Shown: piece by piece, positions 15,562 through 24,387 of the stretch
How positions within the stretch are numbered: the stretch's first letter is position 1
Layout: each line of letters begins with the position of its first letter
Program-made: the position numbers and the translations under genes
The notes under the pieces: model-generated
What the model saw: the letters and a program-made list of their open reading frames with translations, nothing else
Database searches by the model: none
Told to the model about the DNA's origin: nothing
NCBI GenBank assembly: GCA_018970765.1
Contig: JAGWVT010000001.1
Span: 1-64,000, forward strand
Direction: 5' to 3'
DNA: 64,000 nucleotides
From: Actinomycetales bacterium
GTDB taxonomy: Bacteria > Actinomycetota > Actinomycetes > S36-B12

Positions 15562-16381
15562 CGGATCGACGCCTTTTCGTGTCGTGACTGTTAACGTCAA
15601 CGGCATTCGCGCCGCAGCCCGTCGTGGCGGCATGGACTGGTTGCATCAGATCAAGGCCGATGTGATCTGCCTGCAGGAAGTCCGCGCTACCCATGCCCAA
15701 CTCCATGAAGTGCTGAGTCAGTCTCCGCTGAAGTCCTTTCACGTTGTCCACGCGCCCGCGCCACAGTTGGGACGAGCTGGCGTGGCGATTCTGACGAAAG
15801 ATGAACCACTTGACCAGCGGGAGAGGTCCGGCGTTGACGGGCTAGACAACAGTGGTCGCTGGGTCGAAGCCGATGTCGCCTCGCCATGGGGGCCGACCAC
15901 CGTGGCGTCGGTCTATGTCCACACCGGTGAGGCAGACTCCCCGAAGCAACTGGAAAAGTATGCATTCCTTGATGTGATGGACACCCGATTGAAGACATTG
16001 CGCACTCGTGCAACCCGTCGCAAAGGGCACGTAATCGTCTGTGGCGACTTCAATGTGGCGCACCGGGAGATCGATATCAAGAACTGGCGCGGGAATCTCA
16101 CCAGCGCTGGGTTTCTTCCACAGGAGCGTGCCTACTTGGATCGCTGGTTTCAGCGCGACTGGATTGATCTAGGACGCTCACTGGGTGGCCCTGGACCGGG
16201 GCCCTACACCTGGTGGTCCTGGCGTGGTCGCGGGTTCGATACGGACGGCGGGTGGCGGATTGACTACGTTCTGAGCACGGCGGCACTAGCTGAACGTGCG
16301 AAGAATGCCGTCGTGGGCAAGGCACCCACCTACGCGGAGCGTTGGAGTGATCACGCCCCATTGACGGTCACCTTCAACTAA
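15551..16381 (+). CDS. xth: Exodeoxyribonuclease III / AP endonuclease
   Basis: A 276-residue endonuclease/exonuclease/phosphatase-fold enzyme of base excision repair, cutting at abasic sites and degrading DNA from 3' ends. Conserved residues are in place: VVTVNVNGIRAA (metal/phosphate Asn), CLQEVRA (metal Glu), the GRWVEAD region, VCGDFNVAH, WWSWRGRGFDTDGGWRIDYVLS and the final WSDHAPL His. GTG 15551 begins just inside the end of the DnaX-like gene, suggesting coupled translation. The frame is open back to 15512. Confidence 0.92.
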   Translation: MSTNGSTPFRVVTVNVNGIRAAARRGGMDWLHQIKADVICLQEVRATHAQLHEVLSQSPLKSFHVVHAPAPQLGRAGVAILTKDEPLDQRERSGVDGLDNSGRWVEADVASPWGPTTVASVYVHTGEADSPKQLEKYAFLDVMDTRLKTLRTRATRRKGHVIVCGDFNVAHREIDIKNWRGNLTSAGFLPQERAYLDRWFQRDWIDLGRSLGGPGPGPYTWWSWRGRGFDTDGGWRIDYVLSTAALAERAKNAVVGKAPTYAERWSDHAPLTVTFN

Positions 16382-16391
16382 CCACGAATTG

Positions 16392-17210
16392 GTGAGGGTC
16401 TTTTGGGGGCTGTTGCGAGCCTGCCATCCGTTGCCCACCTTGGCGGTCACCTCCTGCGTAAGTCTGCTGGGTTGGCGACTCGGTTGGCAGGGTGATCAAC
16501 TGCTGCTACTTATTGCGGCGGTGTTGACCGGTCAGCTCTCTATCGGTTGGAGTAACGACGCGCACGACGCAGCTGAAGATTCCGCGCTTCAGCGCGTTGA
16601 GAAGCCCGTGGTGGACGGCAGTGTGACATCAACGGCGCTCTGGATTTGTGCGCTGGCGACGGCAGTCGCCTGCATTCCGCTGTCGCTGCTAGCGGCCGGG
16701 CTCGCCGGCGGTCTGTTTCACATTGCAGCAGTTGGCATGGCCTGGTGGTACAACCTGCAATTGTCGCGGACCCGCTGGTCCTGGTTTCCGTACCTGATCG
16801 CCTTCGGCGCGCTGCCCTTCTTCCTCTGCCTGGGCGGTCCGTGGGCAGGCCTGCCGCCGCTGTGGCTGATCATCGCGGCAGCAAGCCTCGGCGTTGGCGC
16901 GCACCTGGCCAATGCCGGTGCCGACATGAGCCGCGACAGTGCGGGGACGGTCGTGAGCCTAGGTCAGCGGGGCACTATCGCTATCGCTCTTCCGTTGCTG
17001 GCCATGGCGAGCCTGGCGGTCGTGGTTGCCATCAGTGCAGCTATGCCGGTCCTTGGTCTGGTCGGCGGTATCGGTGCCCTCGGCTTGGTGGTGTTCGCAG
17101 GTGTGCAGTGTTCGCAACAGCGTTGGCGAACTGGTTTTCGAATCGTCATGGCCCTTGCCGGTTGGTGCGTTCTACTCGTGTTGATCGCGCCGATGAACCT
17201 GCAGGGGTAG
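16392..17210 (+). CDS. UbiA-family prenyltransferase-like membrane protein
   Basis: A 272-residue integral membrane protein with about eight to nine hydrophobic segments. It has the UbiA first Asp motif as SIGWSNDAHD (NDxxD) and GMAWWYNLQLSRTRWSW after the central loops. UbiA enzymes transfer a polyprenyl chain to an acceptor such as a quinone ring, heme or phosphoribose. The second Asp motif is less clear (NAGADMSRD), which fits the shorter, divergent actinobacterial members. Acceptor unknown. GTG 16392 was chosen; TTG 16389 is immediately upstream. It follows xth by 10 bases. Confidence 0.75.
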   Translation: MRVFWGLLRACHPLPTLAVTSCVSLLGWRLGWQGDQLLLLIAAVLTGQLSIGWSNDAHDAAEDSALQRVEKPVVDGSVTSTALWICALATAVACIPLSLLAAGLAGGLFHIAAVGMAWWYNLQLSRTRWSWFPYLIAFGALPFFLCLGGPWAGLPPLWLIIAAASLGVGAHLANAGADMSRDSAGTVVSLGQRGTIAIALPLLAMASLAVVVAISAAMPVLGLVGGIGALGLVVFAGVQCSQQRWRTGFRIVMALAGWCVLLVLIAPMNLQG

Positions 17211-17224
17211 CACGAGCTAGTGCT
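17209..17224 (+). terminator. Possible terminator hairpin between convergent UbiA and SIS genes
   Basis: AGCAC (17209-17213), loop GAGCTA, GTGCT (17220-17224), followed by GTTTG. It lies right at the end of the UbiA-like gene, facing the SIS gene. The five-pair stem and short T run make this a weak candidate. Confidence 0.35.
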
Positions 17225-17240
17225 GTTTGCCGCAGGTTGG

Positions 17241-18218
17241 TTAAGTACTGCTGATTGCACCCCAGGTAGCCGCGGCGAGCAGTTCCGCGACAGTGACCTC
17301 GCTCAGCAGCCGGACATCATCGATGTCGTCGTGGGCGTATCGAAGCGATCGTGCAGCACCTGTACTACCTGTGGTAGCGGGCAGGTCGGCACCGGCGCAG
17401 ACCACGGTTGAAGCCCGTTCAGTGGTCCAACGCAGGAGGTTGGCCTCCCATGGACTTCCGGGGAACAGCAGCATCCGGTAGTCCGTGGTCTTGGTGAGGT
17501 AGACATCCACGTGGCTCCAGTCCCCCGTCTCGCAAGCGATGGCCGGTCGGCGCGGACCCTCGCGCAGCATCAGTGCCGATTGCTGCGCGGAACTCAACCG
17601 TGCTGCTGGAGCGACCATGGTGGTGCCAGCGGGACCTAGGAGCAGATCAGCAAAGTCGGGGAGCCAGCGCGCGCTGGTCTCGATGATGTCGGCGCATGCG
17701 GTGGCGGCTTGACCGAGGAGTGCAGTGGTGTCCACTCGTGGATCCCAGCGGGAGATCAGCGCGAGGTGTAGGGCCAGGGTGTGTTGGAAGGACCGGCAGG
17801 CGACTCCGCCGCGCTCTTGATCGGCGTCTATCAGCAGTGTGTGCTCCGCTAGCTCGGTGATCGGGCTACCGGGAGTGTTGGTGACGGCGATGATCGAGCA
17901 CTGGCCCGTCAGCGACCGAGTGGTAGCCAATGTTTCCTCGGATCCACCGGATGCGGACACCGCAATGACGATGTCCTGGGCGCGCAGTTTCGGAAGCAGG
18001 CTGCTGGAGGCGAGTTCAGCGGTAGCGACAAGCCCAACTGCGCGCAGGCGGGCGGCACAGATCGCATTCGCGTAGTGCGAAGAGCCCATCCCGAGAAATA
18101 GCATCCGCGAGTCCGCCGACCAGTTAGGCCAGGGCTGCTGATCGCCCAGCACTGCGGCGAGTCGTTTCAGCGCAGCGGGTTTGGCTTCGATGTCCTGCCG
18201 GAACAGTTCGGGATTCAT
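17241..18218 (-). CDS. SIS-domain sugar isomerase/deaminase (GlmS isomerase-domain type)
   Basis: A 325-residue double-SIS protein with no glutaminase domain. The phosphosugar-binding loops are LFLGMGSSHYANA and IAVSASGGSEETLA, followed by IAVTNTPGSPITELAEH, as in GlmS isomerase halves and AgaS/GlmD-type aminosugar-phosphate deaminases. It probably binds an aminosugar phosphate and isomerises or deaminates it. The start ATG overlaps the kinase stop (TGATG), so it is coupled to the maltokinase-like gene. Together they suggest aminosugar uptake into central metabolism; substrate specificity is inferred. Confidence 0.82.
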   Translation of the reverse strand: MNPELFRQDIEAKPAALKRLAAVLGDQQPWPNWSADSRMLFLGMGSSHYANAICAARLRAVGLVATAELASSSLLPKLRAQDIVIAVSASGGSEETLATTRSLTGQCSIIAVTNTPGSPITELAEHTLLIDADQERGGVACRSFQHTLALHLALISRWDPRVDTTALLGQAATACADIIETSARWLPDFADLLLGPAGTTMVAPAARLSSAQQSALMLREGPRRPAIACETGDWSHVDVYLTKTTDYRMLLFPGSPWEANLLRWTTERASTVVCAGADLPATTGSTGAARSLRYAHDDIDDVRLLSEVTVAELLAAATWGAISST

Positions 18219-19390
18219 CAGTTGTGGCCATTCCTAGGATTGGTGTGTCGTGGTGACGGGTCATTCAGTTGATCGAGCAGTGCGGGTAGTGCCGCATGTG
18301 GAACGTACCGCCAGTGCGGCAGGTGCTGGGCGGCGTAGAGGTATTCACGGCACTCTTGCTGCACTCGCAGGGCGGGGATGATTTCTTCGTCCAAAAGTTC
18401 TGGTCGGTGCAGGTTATCGAGGTATCCGTTCATGAAGGACTCCTCGGCGCGCCGCATCCACTCCTGCACGAGTCCTGGGTCGTGCTCAGGAGTTCGGTAC
18501 ATCACTACTCGACCTATGTGATCGATGGAGCAAAGCATTCCAGCGACGTCCAGTGCGGCAGGTTGGGTTGCTAGACGCTGCGGCAAGGGTAGAACCGGGT
18601 TCCCGTCGAAATCGATGATCATGAATTCCTCAGTCGGCGTGCCGTTCGCTGACGGGGTCGCGCGCAGGATCTGTCCAAGGTGAAGGTCACCGTGGATGAC
18701 CATCAGTGGCGTGCCTGCAGATTCGCGCAGCGCACGCAATTGAAGTCGGGCTCGCTCCGCTAAGGAACGCAATAGGACGGTCTCGTCACCCGATTCGCCC
18801 ACCAGCGAGGCCATGCCGACCTGCGCCGCGTCAAGTGCTGCGACCGCCGCGTCGTACCAGGCGTGCACCAGCGCGGTGCTTGCTTTCTCGACCCCGGCCT
18901 CCGCGAAGACTTCGTGCATGCCAGCAACAAGTTCACCGATACGAAGCATTGGTGCCAATGCCTGAGCCATGGTGGTTTCCTGGCGGGCCAAGGATCGAAC
19001 CAACTCTGGACCCCATTCCCAGCCGTCAATGGCACCTGGCACGAAACTGGTGACGATAGCCAGCAGTGCGCCGGCGTCATCCTCAAGAAGCCCCCAAGGT
19101 CGCGGCGTATACCGGTATGCGGCCTGGGCGAGAAGCTGCAGTCGTTCGGGTGCGGGATGTCGTCCAGGCGTGGGGTGGTTCAGCCACTTGACGACCGCAC
19201 GTTCACCGACAACTACTGATGTGTTCGTCTGGTCTACCGTAATCCGACGCTCACCCCGCGCAGGTTCCGCGAACCAGGTCGTGAGATGTGCGTTGGCAAG
19301 ACCTCCATGGCACTGGTCGACCATTGCGTCGATCAGTGCCTGTGAAGCTCCCTCGGCAATTCCGATGCGGCGTGGCTCAGGGGTCGTCAC
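18218..19390 (-). CDS. Maltokinase-like phosphotransferase; candidate glucosamine kinase
   Basis: A 390-residue protein-kinase-like (aminoglycoside phosphotransferase-fold) kinase. Visible sites are the ATP-lysine strand AVVKWL (Lys68), the catalytic loop VIHGDLHLGQIL (His233-Gln240), the metal motif IDFDGNP (Asp260) and LDVAGMLCSIDH, all matching the maltokinase family arrangement (HGDxHLGQ, DFxGxP, DVAGM). The trehalose-synthase and GlgE genes that accompany maltokinase are absent. Instead a SIS deaminase-like gene follows directly, the context reported for the actinobacterial glucosamine kinases related to maltokinase. I therefore favour an aminosugar substrate; maltose cannot be excluded. 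ATGA overlap with the glycosyltransferase. Confidence 0.75.
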   Translation of the reverse strand: MTTPEPRRIGIAEGASQALIDAMVDQCHGGLANAHLTTWFAEPARGERRITVDQTNTSVVVGERAVVKWLNHPTPGRHPAPERLQLLAQAAYRYTPRPWGLLEDDAGALLAIVTSFVPGAIDGWEWGPELVRSLARQETTMAQALAPMLRIGELVAGMHEVFAEAGVEKASTALVHAWYDAAVAALDAAQVGMASLVGESGDETVLLRSLAERARLQLRALRESAGTPLMVIHGDLHLGQILRATPSANGTPTEEFMIIDFDGNPVLPLPQRLATQPAALDVAGMLCSIDHIGRVVMYRTPEHDPGLVQEWMRRAEESFMNGYLDNLHRPELLDEEIIPALRVQQECREYLYAAQHLPHWRYVPHAALPALLDQLNDPSPRHTNPRNGHN

Positions 19391-20712
19391 TTCATCTGGT
19401 CGGGTGTCTGTGGTGGCGTCTCACCTAGACCAACTGCCTCGATGACATCCGCACCGAAGCGCAGACCGTCGCGAACTCGAATGGCGGCGCCGTTGGCAGC
19501 CATTCTTGCCTGCAAGTCACGGTCGCCGAGCATGCGCGCCAGAGCGTCGAACATCTGCTCATCGGTGAACTCGTATGTGCTCAGACGCACACCGAATCCG
19601 AGTTCGTCCATGCGCTGAGCGTTGTCGTACTGATCCCAGAACAGGGGGAGCAAGATCATGGGTTTGCCGAAGTGCAAGGCTTCGGTGGTCGTGTTGTTCC
19701 CTCCATGAGTGATGACGAGATCAACGTGGGGAATGACGTTGGTCTGTGGCAGGAACTGTGCGCCGACCATGTTGGGTGCAAGCGTGTACTCGGAGTGTTG
19801 CGGCCCCATGCTGACGATGTACCGGTGTGGGGTCCGGCCGAGGACGTCGACCAGACGCTTCATCAACTCGACATCGGCGCTGCCCAGCGATCCCAATGAG
19901 AGGTAGATCAGCGCGCTGCCATCGGGGCGGTTGAGTACCTCGGCCGGGATCTCATAAGCGTCGTCCGTCTGGCGAACACTGGAATCCATGCGGAACCAGT
20001 TCGCTCCAAGTGGACGAATATCCGTGTAGTCCGCCTCCTGCGGATAGACGTAGAGGTTGGCCGCCGCTGACGTGTGAATGAATTCCAAGGCGGGCAACGG
20101 CTCAGTTCCCTGGCTGACCACCCAGTCATTCCACTGTTGCCACATGGGTCGGTGGATGCGGTCATAGGCAGCACGGAAGTCGGCCCACGCACTTGCGTCC
20201 TCCGCAGGAAGGCCGGAGAACTTCGGTGGCACGGTCGGGCCCGTCATCTCCAGCGGCTGGCAAGAGACGATGCGGACGAACGGTGCCCCGGAGGTCATGA
20301 GCGCTGGGAAGGTGAGCACGTTGTCCTCGACGATGACATCGGGCTTGACTCGAGCCACCACCTCGCGAAGCTGCGGTTCGCAGTACATTGCGCCGTCGAT
20401 CAAGGCCTGCCAGGTGGGTTGAATGAAGCCTTCCAGTTGCTCGACCGTGGGAAGGCGGAATACCGGTGCGGTATCGCGAATGAAATCAGCCCAAAACTGA
20501 CCGGCCTCCTGTGGTCCCTCCGGTGGCGGTGCCAGGTCGACGAGGTCCTCCTCGAATCCCAGCGGCGCTAGGCGTCCTTCCCATTCGGTGGATGAGGCGA
20601 ACACGACGCGGTGTCCGCGTTCGGTCAACACGCGTCCGATACCGATGCACTGGTTGGTCGGACCGTAGGCCGACTCCGGCATGAAGAGCACAGTGAGTGA
20701 ACGCTTGGTCAT
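19387..20712 (-). CDS. Glycosyltransferase family 1 (UGT / macrolide-glycosyltransferase type)
   Basis: A 441-residue GT-B enzyme. The N-terminal acceptor domain starts LTVLFMPESAYGPTNQCIGI. The C-terminal nucleotide-sugar domain shows LIYLSLGSLG and the donor-binding block ITHGGNNTTTEALHFGKP followed by LPLFWDQYDNAQR, as in MGT/UGT enzymes that glycosylate small lipophilic acceptors. The acceptor is unknown. ATG 20712 has GGAGG four bases upstream. It lies 29 bases after tetR and overlaps the kinase gene by ATGA, so all four genes appear to be one operon. Confidence 0.85.
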   Translation of the reverse strand: MTKRSLTVLFMPESAYGPTNQCIGIGRVLTERGHRVVFASSTEWEGRLAPLGFEEDLVDLAPPPEGPQEAGQFWADFIRDTAPVFRLPTVEQLEGFIQPTWQALIDGAMYCEPQLREVVARVKPDVIVEDNVLTFPALMTSGAPFVRIVSCQPLEMTGPTVPPKFSGLPAEDASAWADFRAAYDRIHRPMWQQWNDWVVSQGTEPLPALEFIHTSAAANLYVYPQEADYTDIRPLGANWFRMDSSVRQTDDAYEIPAEVLNRPDGSALIYLSLGSLGSADVELMKRLVDVLGRTPHRYIVSMGPQHSEYTLAPNMVGAQFLPQTNVIPHVDLVITHGGNNTTTEALHFGKPMILLPLFWDQYDNAQRMDELGFGVRLSTYEFTDEQMFDALARMLGDRDLQARMAANGAAIRVRDGLRFGADVIEAVGLGETPPQTPDQMK

Positions 20713-20741
20713 CGGACCTCCATCTGCTTGTTGACTTGTTG

Positions 20742-21389
20742 CTATCGAGCTTTGACTGGTGTGGCGGGGAACGACAATGGATGCCCCGTTGCCATTCGTG
20801 CGTAGTCCAGGATGAGGGCCGCACTCGCCCTCGGATCAAGGACCGGGTGTCCGGCCATGATTCGGTACCCGTAGGCGTCCTCAAGGGCCACGAGGTTGCG
20901 CGCGATGTCCAATGAACTGCTGGCGAGGTGAAACATGTCGGCTGCTACTCCTGCATCCAAGAGTTGCTGGTACATAGTTACTTGGCGGTCGAAGAGGGAA
21001 GTGAGCAAGACGGCATAGACGGTATTGCGTGCCGCTTCGCCGCCGAGGGCGCAGAGCAGGCGAACCTCCTCGTCATCCTTGCCGGTAGGCAGACCCGACA
21101 GGATCGTGAGCACAAGGCGCTCGGCCGGGTCAGCGACACCTTCAATCGCCCGCAGTCGCTCGTCGTAAAAGCGCTCCATGCCCGCCCGATTGGCTTCGAT
21201 GAGCAGGTCTTGGAGATCAGGAAAGTGGTAGAGCACGGCACCGGAGGTCAGCCCGGCCTGTTCGGCGACTTGATTCAAGCGAACCTGAGTTCCGTGGACC
21301 GACATTGCGCGCTGAGCGGCAGCCAGCAGGTCCGCGCGCCGGGACGCGCGGGATCGCGCATCAGCTTGCTTTGTCGTGGTCTTGGCCAT
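20742..21389 (-). CDS. TetR-family transcriptional regulator
   Basis: A 215-residue regulator: an N-terminal basic stretch, then a TetR helix-turn-helix (QVRLNQVAEQAGLTSGAVLYHFPDLQDLLIEA, the usual T-x-G-x-x-Y-x-H-F-x-x-K pattern written here as LTSGAVLYHFPD). A divergent ligand-binding domain follows, with an EERLxALxGGEAARN-like LLCALGGEAARNT. As the first gene of the minus-strand operon with the glycosyltransferase, kinase and SIS genes, it is likely their local repressor, with its operator in 21390-21533. That gap also holds the polyamine-transporter promoter. Confidence 0.88.
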   Translation of the reverse strand: MAKTTTKQADARSRASRRADLLAAAQRAMSVHGTQVRLNQVAEQAGLTSGAVLYHFPDLQDLLIEANRAGMERFYDERLRAIEGVADPAERLVLTILSGLPTGKDDEEVRLLCALGGEAARNTVYAVLLTSLFDRQVTMYQQLLDAGVAADMFHLASSSLDIARNLVALEDAYGYRIMAGHPVLDPRASAALILDYARMATGHPLSFPATPVKAR

Positions 21390-21501
21390 GGCCTCGCCAC
21401 GATACCGAGCGGAGTGGATTTTGAATGTCGATTCAGGAAAGTGCTTGCGAGTTGTGACGCGCTATGAAAGCCTTCCCGGAACACGCATTCAAATGACCGA
21501 G

Positions 21502-21517
21502 GCCCCCGTCGTGGGGC
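21502..21517 (+). promoter_or_regulatory. GC-rich hairpin just before the polyamine-binding-protein ribosome site
   Basis: GCCCC (21502-21506), loop CGTCGT, GGGGC (21513-21517), immediately followed by GGTTAGGAGA, which carries the ribosome site for ATG 21534. It could be a weak attenuator or an mRNA-stability element; nothing in the sequence decides which. Confidence 0.3.
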
Positions 21518-21533
21518 GGTTAGGAGATCCCAC

Positions 21534-22646
21534 ATGCGGGCAGGTCGTGGACATGCCGCAAGGGCGAGGGTTATCGGTGCAACTGCCGTAGCCACGCTCG
21601 CCGTGCTTACCGTGAGCGCATGCTCAAGTTCTGGATCCGGGGCAGCCGACCTTGATCCCAATGCGGACCTGAGCAAGCAGACGCTGACCATTTCGAACTG
21701 GGCCGGCTACTACCCAGAGGACCTCGCACAAAAGGTCCAGGAGGCCATCGGTACCCCGGTGACAATCACCAACCACGCCACGAACGAAGAGATCATGGCC
21801 AAGCTGACCGCCGGTGGTGACTCCGGCATCGACGTGGCCTTCGTCTCAGGTCAGTTCGCGCAGGCACTCAACGAGGCCGGCCTTGTCGAAGCCATTAATC
21901 CTGACTTTGTCCCGAACTTGAAGAACCTGTATCCCGAGGCACAGCAGTTGGCCTACGACCCAGGCAACAAGTTTTCTGTCCCGTATGCCTGGGGCACAAC
22001 GGGTATTTGCTACCGCAGTGACTTGATAGATGAGCCGACGAGTTGGAACGACATCCTTCAGCCGAGCGCCGAGAACAAGGGCAAGGTCACCGCGCTAGCT
22101 ACCGAACGCTGGTTGATGCTGCCGGCGCAGAAACTTCTTGGTTTTTCAGCGAACACCACAGACGAGGCGGAAATGCAGCAGGTCAAAGACACGCTCATCG
22201 CGGCCAAGCCAAACCTGCTGGCCTATGACGACACCACCTTCTACAGCCGACTGGTGTCGGGTGAGGCGAATGCGGTGGTGGCCTGGGACGGCTGGTGCAA
22301 CTACGGCATCGCCGAAGATCCCAACATCAAGTTCGTGGTTCCCAAGGAGGGCAGCGATCTGTGGGTGGACACCATGGTCGTGCTGAAGTCGTCCAAGAAC
22401 AAGGAAGCCGCGCACGCCTTCATCAACTACATCCTGGATCCGGCCAACCATGCGTGGGTTGCTGAGAACATCCTGTACAAGGTGCCCAATAAGGCGGCGA
22501 TGGATGCCGTGGGTGCTGAGTTGGCCAAGTCATTCCCGAATATGGGTACGACACCCGCGGAGCTTCTCAAGGGCGAGTCCCTAGTTGATCTGGGTGATGC
22601 GGGGCCGATGTACACCAAGATCGCCACTGAGGTGACTTCCAGCTAG
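21534..22646 (+). CDS. potD: Polyamine (spermidine/putrescine)-type ABC transporter substrate-binding lipoprotein
   Basis: A 370-residue lipoprotein with signal peptide and lipobox LTVSAC (Cys30). The mature start (TLTISNWAGYYPEDLAQKVQEA) and ITNHATNEEIMAKLTAGG, then FSVPYAWGTTGICYR, match PotD/PotF-type periplasmic binding proteins (NW-G-Y start, VPY-WGT-G). It would capture a polyamine or a similar cation for the permease pair downstream. ATG 21534 has GGAGA eight bases before. First gene of the pot operon, divergent from tetR. Confidence 0.87.
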   Translation: MRAGRGHAARARVIGATAVATLAVLTVSACSSSGSGAADLDPNADLSKQTLTISNWAGYYPEDLAQKVQEAIGTPVTITNHATNEEIMAKLTAGGDSGIDVAFVSGQFAQALNEAGLVEAINPDFVPNLKNLYPEAQQLAYDPGNKFSVPYAWGTTGICYRSDLIDEPTSWNDILQPSAENKGKVTALATERWLMLPAQKLLGFSANTTDEAEMQQVKDTLIAAKPNLLAYDDTTFYSRLVSGEANAVVAWDGWCNYGIAEDPNIKFVVPKEGSDLWVDTMVVLKSSKNKEAAHAFINYILDPANHAWVAENILYKVPNKAAMDAVGAELAKSFPNMGTTPAELLKGESLVDLGDAGPMYTKIATEVTSS

Positions 22647-22665
22647 TCGCGAAGACACACCAGTT

Positions 22666-23553
22666 GTGAATGAGTCCCAAGGAGGGCGTGGCGCGGTAAA
22701 GCGTCGCGCCCTCCTGGCACGTGCAGTCTTCACGGGGCCAGGACTGCTCTACGTCACGGCGTTCATGACGATCCCACTTGTCATCATCGCCGTCTATTCG
22801 TTCCTCAACCGCGGTCGCTTTGGCGGTGTGAAATTCGAGCCGACCCTGGAGAACTACCTGCGGGCCTTTGAGCCCGTCTACCTTTCGGTTTTCGGGAACT
22901 CGATCCTCATTGCGCTGGTCACTACGTTGCTGGCGTTGTTGATCGGGTATCCGGCAGCCATGGCTATCGCGCGCCTGCCCCGCCGTTGGCGAACGATCGC
23001 TCTGGTACTCGTGGTGCTGCCCTTCTGGTCGAACTTCCTGATCCGCACCTACGCGTGGATCATTTTGCTCAACTCCCAGGGCCCAATCAACAGCGCACTT
23101 GTCGGTTGGGGAATTCTCGGTGCACCGTTGGATCTGCTCTACAACCGGGGAGCCGTGGTGGTCGGCCTGTTATACGCCTACCTGCCGCTGATGATCCTGC
23201 CCGTGTATGCGTCCATTGAGCGGCTGGATCCCCAACTCGGTGAAGCTGCAGCCAACCTCGGGGCCGGTCGGTTTCGCACGTTCCTTGACGTGACGTTGCC
23301 TTTGACACTGCCAGGCGTGCTCATTGGGTCGATCTTTGTGTTTGTACCCAGTCTCGGTAACTTCATCGTTCCCGAACTGCTCGGCGGCGGCAAGACCGTG
23401 ATGGTGGGCAACCTCATCCGCGATCAGTTCCTTGAGGCACGCGACTGGCCCTTCGGTGCCGTCATCGCGCTTATCGTGGTGGCTCTGCTGGTAGGACTGT
23501 TCGCTGCGCAAGCGCGAGTCTCTCGAGCAATCAATGGTGGTAGTCGTGCGTAA
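22666..23553 (+). CDS. potB: ABC transporter permease, polyamine type (PotB-like)
   Basis: A 295-residue inner-membrane permease with six predicted transmembrane segments. The EAA loop is EAAANLGAGRFRTFLDVTLPLTLPG, with the ATPase-coupling helix and the family ending (VPSLGNFIVPELLGG) of PotB proteins. It forms the channel with the PotC-like partner. GTG 22666 lies 19 bases after potD. The gene overlaps the next one by 20 bases. Confidence 0.9.
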   Translation: MNESQGGRGAVKRRALLARAVFTGPGLLYVTAFMTIPLVIIAVYSFLNRGRFGGVKFEPTLENYLRAFEPVYLSVFGNSILIALVTTLLALLIGYPAAMAIARLPRRWRTIALVLVVLPFWSNFLIRTYAWIILLNSQGPINSALVGWGILGAPLDLLYNRGAVVVGLLYAYLPLMILPVYASIERLDPQLGEAAANLGAGRFRTFLDVTLPLTLPGVLIGSIFVFVPSLGNFIVPELLGGGKTVMVGNLIRDQFLEARDWPFGAVIALIVVALLVGLFAAQARVSRAINGGSRA

Positions 23554-24343
23554 GTCGAACGCAAGGAATGCTGCGAAGCTGCCCAGGGGCCTGATGCTGG
23601 CGCTCGCCGGCACCTTCGGCTTCCTCTATCTGCCGATCGCCGTACTCGTGGTGATGTCCTTCAACGCCAGTAAGACTCCATTTACCTGGACCGGTTTCAG
23701 TACGAAGTGGTACGCGTCGCTGGCCGGTAATGACGAAATCCGTGAAGGCTTCATCAACACGATGATCGTCGCCGTAGGTTCCACGATCGGCGCCACCATC
23801 TTGGGCACGCTGCTGGCGATTGGGATCGCCAGATACGTGCGATCAAGTCTGCTGGAGGCTTACTCGCTGGCGCCGGGCATCATTCCGGATCTTGCCTTGG
23901 CGATCGGATTACTTGCCATGTTCAGCCTGATCGGGATGACGTTAGGGCTGCACTCGGTGCTGCTCGCGCACATCGTGTTCGGGATGGCATTCGTGGCTGC
24001 CGTAGTCATCGCGCGCATGGGTCAAACGGATCCCAGCTTGGAGGAGGCCAGTCGCGATCTGGGTGCGGGAGCCGTGAGCACCTTCTTTCGCATTACGTTG
24101 CCTAGCCTCGCCCCAGCCATCATTGCCGGAGCCTTGTTGGTCTTCACGCTCAGCCTCGATGAGTTCGTCATCGCCTTCTTCACCAACGGTCCTGATAGCC
24201 CGACCCTGCCTATCGTCATCTACTCGATGGTGCGCTTCGGCGTGACGCCGGAAATCAATGCCCTGGCTGCGCTTCTCCTGCTGGTCAGTTTCACAGTCGT
24301 GATCTCAGCCCAGCGAATCACCCGACTCACCGATGCCATCTAG
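23534..24343 (+). CDS. potC: ABC transporter permease, polyamine type (PotC-like)
   Basis: A 269-residue permease with six transmembrane segments. The EAA loop EEASRDLGAGAVSTFFRITLP and the late LSLDEFVIAFFTNGPDSPTLP are characteristic of PotC/PotI. It pairs with the upstream permease. The start is uncertain: ATG 23534 lies inside potB, while GTG 23546 is also in frame and neither has a strong ribosome site. Confidence 0.9.
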   Translation: MVVVVRKSNARNAAKLPRGLMLALAGTFGFLYLPIAVLVVMSFNASKTPFTWTGFSTKWYASLAGNDEIREGFINTMIVAVGSTIGATILGTLLAIGIARYVRSSLLEAYSLAPGIIPDLALAIGLLAMFSLIGMTLGLHSVLLAHIVFGMAFVAAVVIARMGQTDPSLEEASRDLGAGAVSTFFRITLPSLAPAIIAGALLVFTLSLDEFVIAFFTNGPDSPTLPIVIYSMVRFGVTPEINALAALLLLVSFTVVISAQRITRLTDAI

Positions 24344-24387
24344 TTCATGATCCCCAGACCCAACGATCTCCTGTGAAGGTGCCTGAC

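Noticed and set aside
17241-21389. Reading the kinase gene as maltokinase of the GlgE pathway
   Set aside because: No TreS, GlgE or GlgB gene accompanies it, and the coupled SIS gene fits aminosugar metabolism better; kept only as an alternative.
21390-21533. Search for an attachment site or tRNA in the tetR-potD gap
   Set aside because: Only a short GC hairpin and a ribosome site are visible; no cloverleaf or direct-repeat pair.
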